In this document: in pieces, positions 19,553 through 22,399 of the stretch
How positions within the stretch are numbered: position 1 is the first letter of the stretch
How the letters are laid out: every line of letters starts with the position of its first letter
NCBI GenBank assembly: GCA_008931825.1
Contig: QXVZ01015496.1
Span: forward strand, 1 to 22,399
Direction: 5' to 3'
Origin: Phallusia fumigata
Taxonomy: Eukaryota > Chordata > Ascidiacea > Phlebobranchia > Ascidiidae
Length of the DNA: 22,399 nucleotides
Program-made: the position numbers and the translations under genes
Notes under the pieces: model-generated
Told to the model about the DNA's origin: nothing
Databases searched by the model: none
The model's input: the letters and a program-made list of their open reading frames with translations, nothing else

Positions 19553-20431
19553 ATGGAAGAAAAGCTAGTTCGAGGAGACCAAACTGCTTTTTACAGTTTA
19601 ATGAGAAAGCGTTGCATCAATCACAAAGACTACAGCGATGTTATGTTCCTAGTCGGCCCACAAAGACAATTGGTCTACGCACATCGATGCTTCTTAGCAG
19701 CTCGTTCAGAGGCATTTAGGTCATTGTTTTCGCAACAACCAATTCACGCTGTAGCTGGTAGGGATGCTCCATATACTTTACCAGATATTCGACCAGAGGT
19801 ATTTCTCACCGCGTTGGACTACATTTACAGCAATTGCTGCACTTTAACGCCAGACCTTGCCGCGGACGTGCTGTCACTAGCTATAGAGTACAGTTTGGAT
19901 GGATTGAAGCGTCTATCACTACGATATTTGATGGAAGGATTGTCCGAAGAAACAGCATGTGATGTTTTGCAAGCTGCAGTGTCTCATGCCCAGGCAGAAA
20001 TGCTTCAAAGGTCCCTCGAGTTTATCACTAAAAATGCCATTAACGTAATGCGATCGGAGCAATTTCAAGAACTTTCCGCCGAAGCTCTTGGTGCTCTTCT
20101 CAGAGGAGATTCGCTTGAAGCAGATGAATTGGACGTCATTAATGCTGTTCGGAGATGGAGTCGAAGCAATTCGTTAATATCAAACCGCCAGATTAAAGAT
20201 ATTGCTGCTTCCGTGGTTCCACTGATAAGGTTGCCATTGTTGTCGCCGGAGGAATTAAAAAAAGTGGAGGAAGAAAATAAAAAAGACGGGTTAATCCCGA
20301 TGGAGCAGTTGGCAGCTGCTTGGCGTTTTCATGCTTTAAAAGAAAACACACCGTATTCTTACTCGACGTGTCTTAGAGTAGGTACAAAGCACAGGACAAG
20401 CCATTCATATTTACCAAGCGAGCGAAAGTAA
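19553..20431 (+). CDS. BTBD19: BTBD19-like BTB/POZ-BACK domain protein, single exon
   Basis: A 292-residue intronless frame, close in length to human BTBD19 (about 291). The BTB/POZ domain spans about 20-120: YSDVMFLVGPQRQLVYAHRC matches human YSDVCFVVGQERQEVFAHRC, then LAARSEAFRSLF and FLTALDYIYSN (human FLAVLEFLYTN). The BACK domain spans about 125-225 (ELSAEALGALLRGDSL; human ELSAAALLPLLRSDKL). A conserved C-terminal GLIPMEQLAAAWRFHAL (human PLIPVEQIVEAWKCHAL) follows. BTB-BACK proteins commonly dimerise and act as adaptors, often for Cullin-3; there are no Kelch repeats, and the specific role is unknown. The ATG has a good context (aacATGG). The stop overlaps a perfect donor sequence (gtaagc), so an extra 3' exon is possible. 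Confidence 0.92.
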   Translation: MEEKLVRGDQTAFYSLMRKRCINHKDYSDVMFLVGPQRQLVYAHRCFLAARSEAFRSLFSQQPIHAVAGRDAPYTLPDIRPEVFLTALDYIYSNCCTLTPDLAADVLSLAIEYSLDGLKRLSLRYLMEGLSEETACDVLQAAVSHAQAEMLQRSLEFITKNAINVMRSEQFQELSAEALGALLRGDSLEADELDVINAVRRWSRSNSLISNRQIKDIAASVVPLIRLPLLSPEELKKVEEENKKDGLIPMEQLAAAWRFHALKENTPYSYSTCLRVGTKHRTSHSYLPSERK

Positions 20432-20866
20432 GCTTACGAATGCAATCGTGTGGTACCGTTTATTTGACTTATTGTAAACAGAAGCAGAAAACGTTTATCG
20501 CAAAAAAGCATTCTGTTCGTAAATGTTGTTCGCGGTTTAATTGATACATTTTACTTTTCTTTGGTCCTTTTTGCGCAAAACCCGAAAAAACACCTTCGTT
20601 TGTGCCCTTTTTCGTTGTAAAGAATACAACACATAGATTGCAACTAGAACTTCTTACTAATAATTATTCAATCGTTGCTGTCACTGATAATTAACCAATA
20701 CATAAGTTATATGGTTTGTGTTGTCAAATTGCTTTATGTACTGGTTCAATTTTATTTGAGACTTGTGATTCCGGTCGGCGAATGTGTTGTGGCAAGGATC
20801 TTGGTTAAGTGAACCAAAACTCTCAGACTTCGGTCCTGGTTCGTGTGAACTGTCCACATAAATCAA
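20432..20866 (+). other. BTBD19 downstream region, no feature recognised
   Basis: About 435 bp with no conserved open frame. No AATAAA or ATTAAA was found before the repeat that starts at 20867, so the BTBD19 3' end is not defined by sequence. Confidence 0.4.
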
Positions 20867-21601
20867 CTAGAAGGGTGGCTTTCACCATATTGTCATTCCA
20901 CATATCCAAAGGATCCACATTCACTGCATTATTTTACATCCCAGAGTTGGCTAATCTTATCGTGACATGATTGTTTTTGCTGGTAGAAACGCATAGATCC
21001 CAACATGTAAAGTCAGAACTATAGGTTAACGGTCTTTATGAGGCTAGTAGAGTAATGGCTGGGGCAAAAGGGCTAAGCGAATCAAAAACAAACCACTATC
21101 GCCCAAACTATAGCGTATTAAAGTTTCACCCAAGTCAGAAAGAAGCCACCCAGCTATAGTAACACACCCCCACGGCTAATGCCTAAATTTTTTTGACGAG
21201 ATTCGAACATGGGCCGAACGGAATCCCGATCAGTTTTTTTATGGGCCTCAGTCGACCAGGGCTCATCCCTCAGCTTTAATCAACTTCAACAAGTAAGCTT
21301 GTTAACAATTGTTTCACGCATTTCACTTGTACCATTATATGCACAGAAACTATCGTTTGTGGTGCGTTTAAGCAAACAAATATTACTTTTCTGAGGCCAG
21401 CGGGTAACCACTGGGGCTAAGAAGCAAAACACAGCAATTCATGCACCACAATGACATGTTACATAAACTGTCTTAATTTCAGATAATTTGGCCATTGTTG
21501 GCAAAATTGCATGAACAAGCTGCAGGGTAAAGAAAAAACAAACAAAAAACAAACAAACAGTGTAAAAACAACATGTGCTTCTTCAGGAAGGGGGCCTATA
21601 A
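20867..21601 (+). repeat. Long copy of the CTAGAAGGGTGGCT dispersed repeat
   Basis: The left end ctagaagggtggctttcacc and the right end 'aggaagggggcctataa' match the two ends of the 328-bp insertion in the hAT element, so this is a longer (about 735 bp) member with extra internal sequence. The interior holds a tRNA B-box-like word on the minus strand near 21196-21214 and the blocks shared with 12380-12780. It is non-coding; the open frames at 21209-21394 and 21695-21459 are not supported. Confidence 0.6.
21186..21270 (-). repeat. tRNA-like (SINE) fragment, minus strand
   Basis: On the minus strand the word CATGTTCGAATCTCGTC contains a near-perfect RNA polymerase III B box (GTTCGAATCTC) followed by a T run (AAAAAAATT on the other strand). 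Upstream, CGACTGAGGCCC may be the remnant of an A box. No cloverleaf could be drawn, so it is a tRNA-derived repeat and not a tRNA gene. Confidence 0.35.
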
Positions 21602-22399
21602 TTACCGGGTTCGAGTTTGGTTCCGGTTGGACTTCTATCTGTGAAAAAAAACTAATAGTTGGCCCTTTTGACACCCCCTTTTGACAAGTTTCCATTTACA
21701 TTTAATCCGCCAAAAGCGATGCAGAAAGTTTTGCATCTCGCTACAGCATTGTACTCAGCGGGGTGCCGTTGTCTCACCGTAACTTGCCGTTGTTTTTCTT
21801 TTATCTGACCTCTCCTATCATACATTGTTTACATATCAATATAACAATGGTTGATATGAATGGTTTATTAGGCAAGAATATCTGCATCACACAAAATCAA
21901 AGCCTTCGTCCTTTGCGCAAAACACTTAGTCGTTGTAACCACAATTAAGGTGGATGAGTGGTTACCGGCATAGCCTACTACTCGCAAGGTTGTGGTTTCT
22001 AATTCTGTCTCGGTCGCTTTTGTTTCTCTGAACAATAAACTTAAACGGCATTTCTGCAACCAAGTGGAACTTGATGGGTTGACCCAAATTGAAGTTACCA
22101 ACTTGCTTTGTGGGCACAGCTACGCGCGACGAACGTTAAGTAGAGTCAATCCATTTGGTCTTTCCTTGGCAACTTTTAAGACGATGAAGAGCCCTAAAAC
22201 ATAGCTCAGTTGATGCAGCACTGATGGATAATGGCGATAATATCTGGTGTCTTTATCCTGCGCCCTTCATGTGTCGGGTTTTTGTTCACTATTAACTTGT
22301 TCGCTTATGGACAAAGTTTCCGGTTGCTCTGTGTTCACATTAACATTAGTCTCCGGCTTGAGCTTGAAAACTAAATAGACTGAACTAATAAAACACTTT
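21602..22399 (+). other. Repeat-like terminal region with tRNA-related blocks
   Basis: Two tRNA-like blocks are visible: gatgagtggttaccggcat with gttgtggtttctaattctg (about 21953-22010), resembling the D arm and degraded T arm of a Ser/Leu-type tRNA, and tagctcagttgatgcagca (about 22202-22220), which strongly resembles a tRNA D arm (A box). The region ends in aataaaac. This suggests tRNA-derived SINE sequence; no protein-coding feature is supported. Confidence 0.35.

Noticed and set aside
1-22399. CRISPR arrays, bacterial operons, rRNA or intact tRNA genes
   Set aside because: There is no regularly spaced repeat array, no Shine-Dalgarno-led gene clusters and no complete cloverleaf; the window is clearly animal nuclear DNA.

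Overview
The window reads as animal nuclear DNA. It is AT-rich, its genes are split into many short exons by GT..AG introns (often 50-700 bp, some multi-kb), AATAAA-type poly(A) signals are present, and the proteins are chordate-like. Compact genes and abundant short dispersed repeats suggest a tunicate such as Ciona; that assignment is inference, since no species-specific marker was tested. I assembled gene models by hand from splice sites, reading phase and remembered human orthologues, and each assembles in one continuous frame.

Layout: (1) Bases 17-11392, plus strand, carry most of SMG6 (EST1A), the endonuclease of nonsense-mediated mRNA decay. The model has 23 exons from an exon-junction-complex-binding motif at the left edge to a complete C-terminal PIN nuclease domain; the start codon lies left of the window. 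Its introns hold copies of several repeat families and one piggyBac-like end. (2) Bases 11602-16868, minus strand, carry ASPSCR1/TUG, a UBL/UBX protein tether, in about 13 exons. It is tail-to-tail with SMG6, and the two poly(A) signals are only about 15 bp apart. (3) Bases 16869-19552 hold no firm gene: a duplicated 35-bp sequence at the ASPSCR1 5' end, a possible LTR-element fragment and a short inverted-repeat element. (4) Bases 19553-20431, plus strand, are an intronless BTB-BACK gene orthologous to BTBD19. (5) Bases 20432-22399 are mostly repeats, including a roughly 730-bp dispersed element and tRNA-like SINE pieces.

The most unusual feature is inside ASPSCR1. A 1527-bp non-autonomous hAT transposon (14876-16402, 8-bp target-site duplication CTATAAAC) sits in intron 2. 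It carries a copy of another part of the same gene: the intron before the exon at 11914-11995, its 3' splice site and the first codons of that exon, in inverted orientation. The host pre-mRNA therefore contains two roughly 0.5-kb complementary arms flanking exons 3-10. A second structural novelty is a 207-bp tandem duplication that spans exon-intron-exon and has fused two exons in the low-complexity linker.

The three genes have no obvious shared pathway (RNA surveillance, membrane traffic tethering, BTB adaptor). The informative biology is the gene architecture and the transposon-host exchange.
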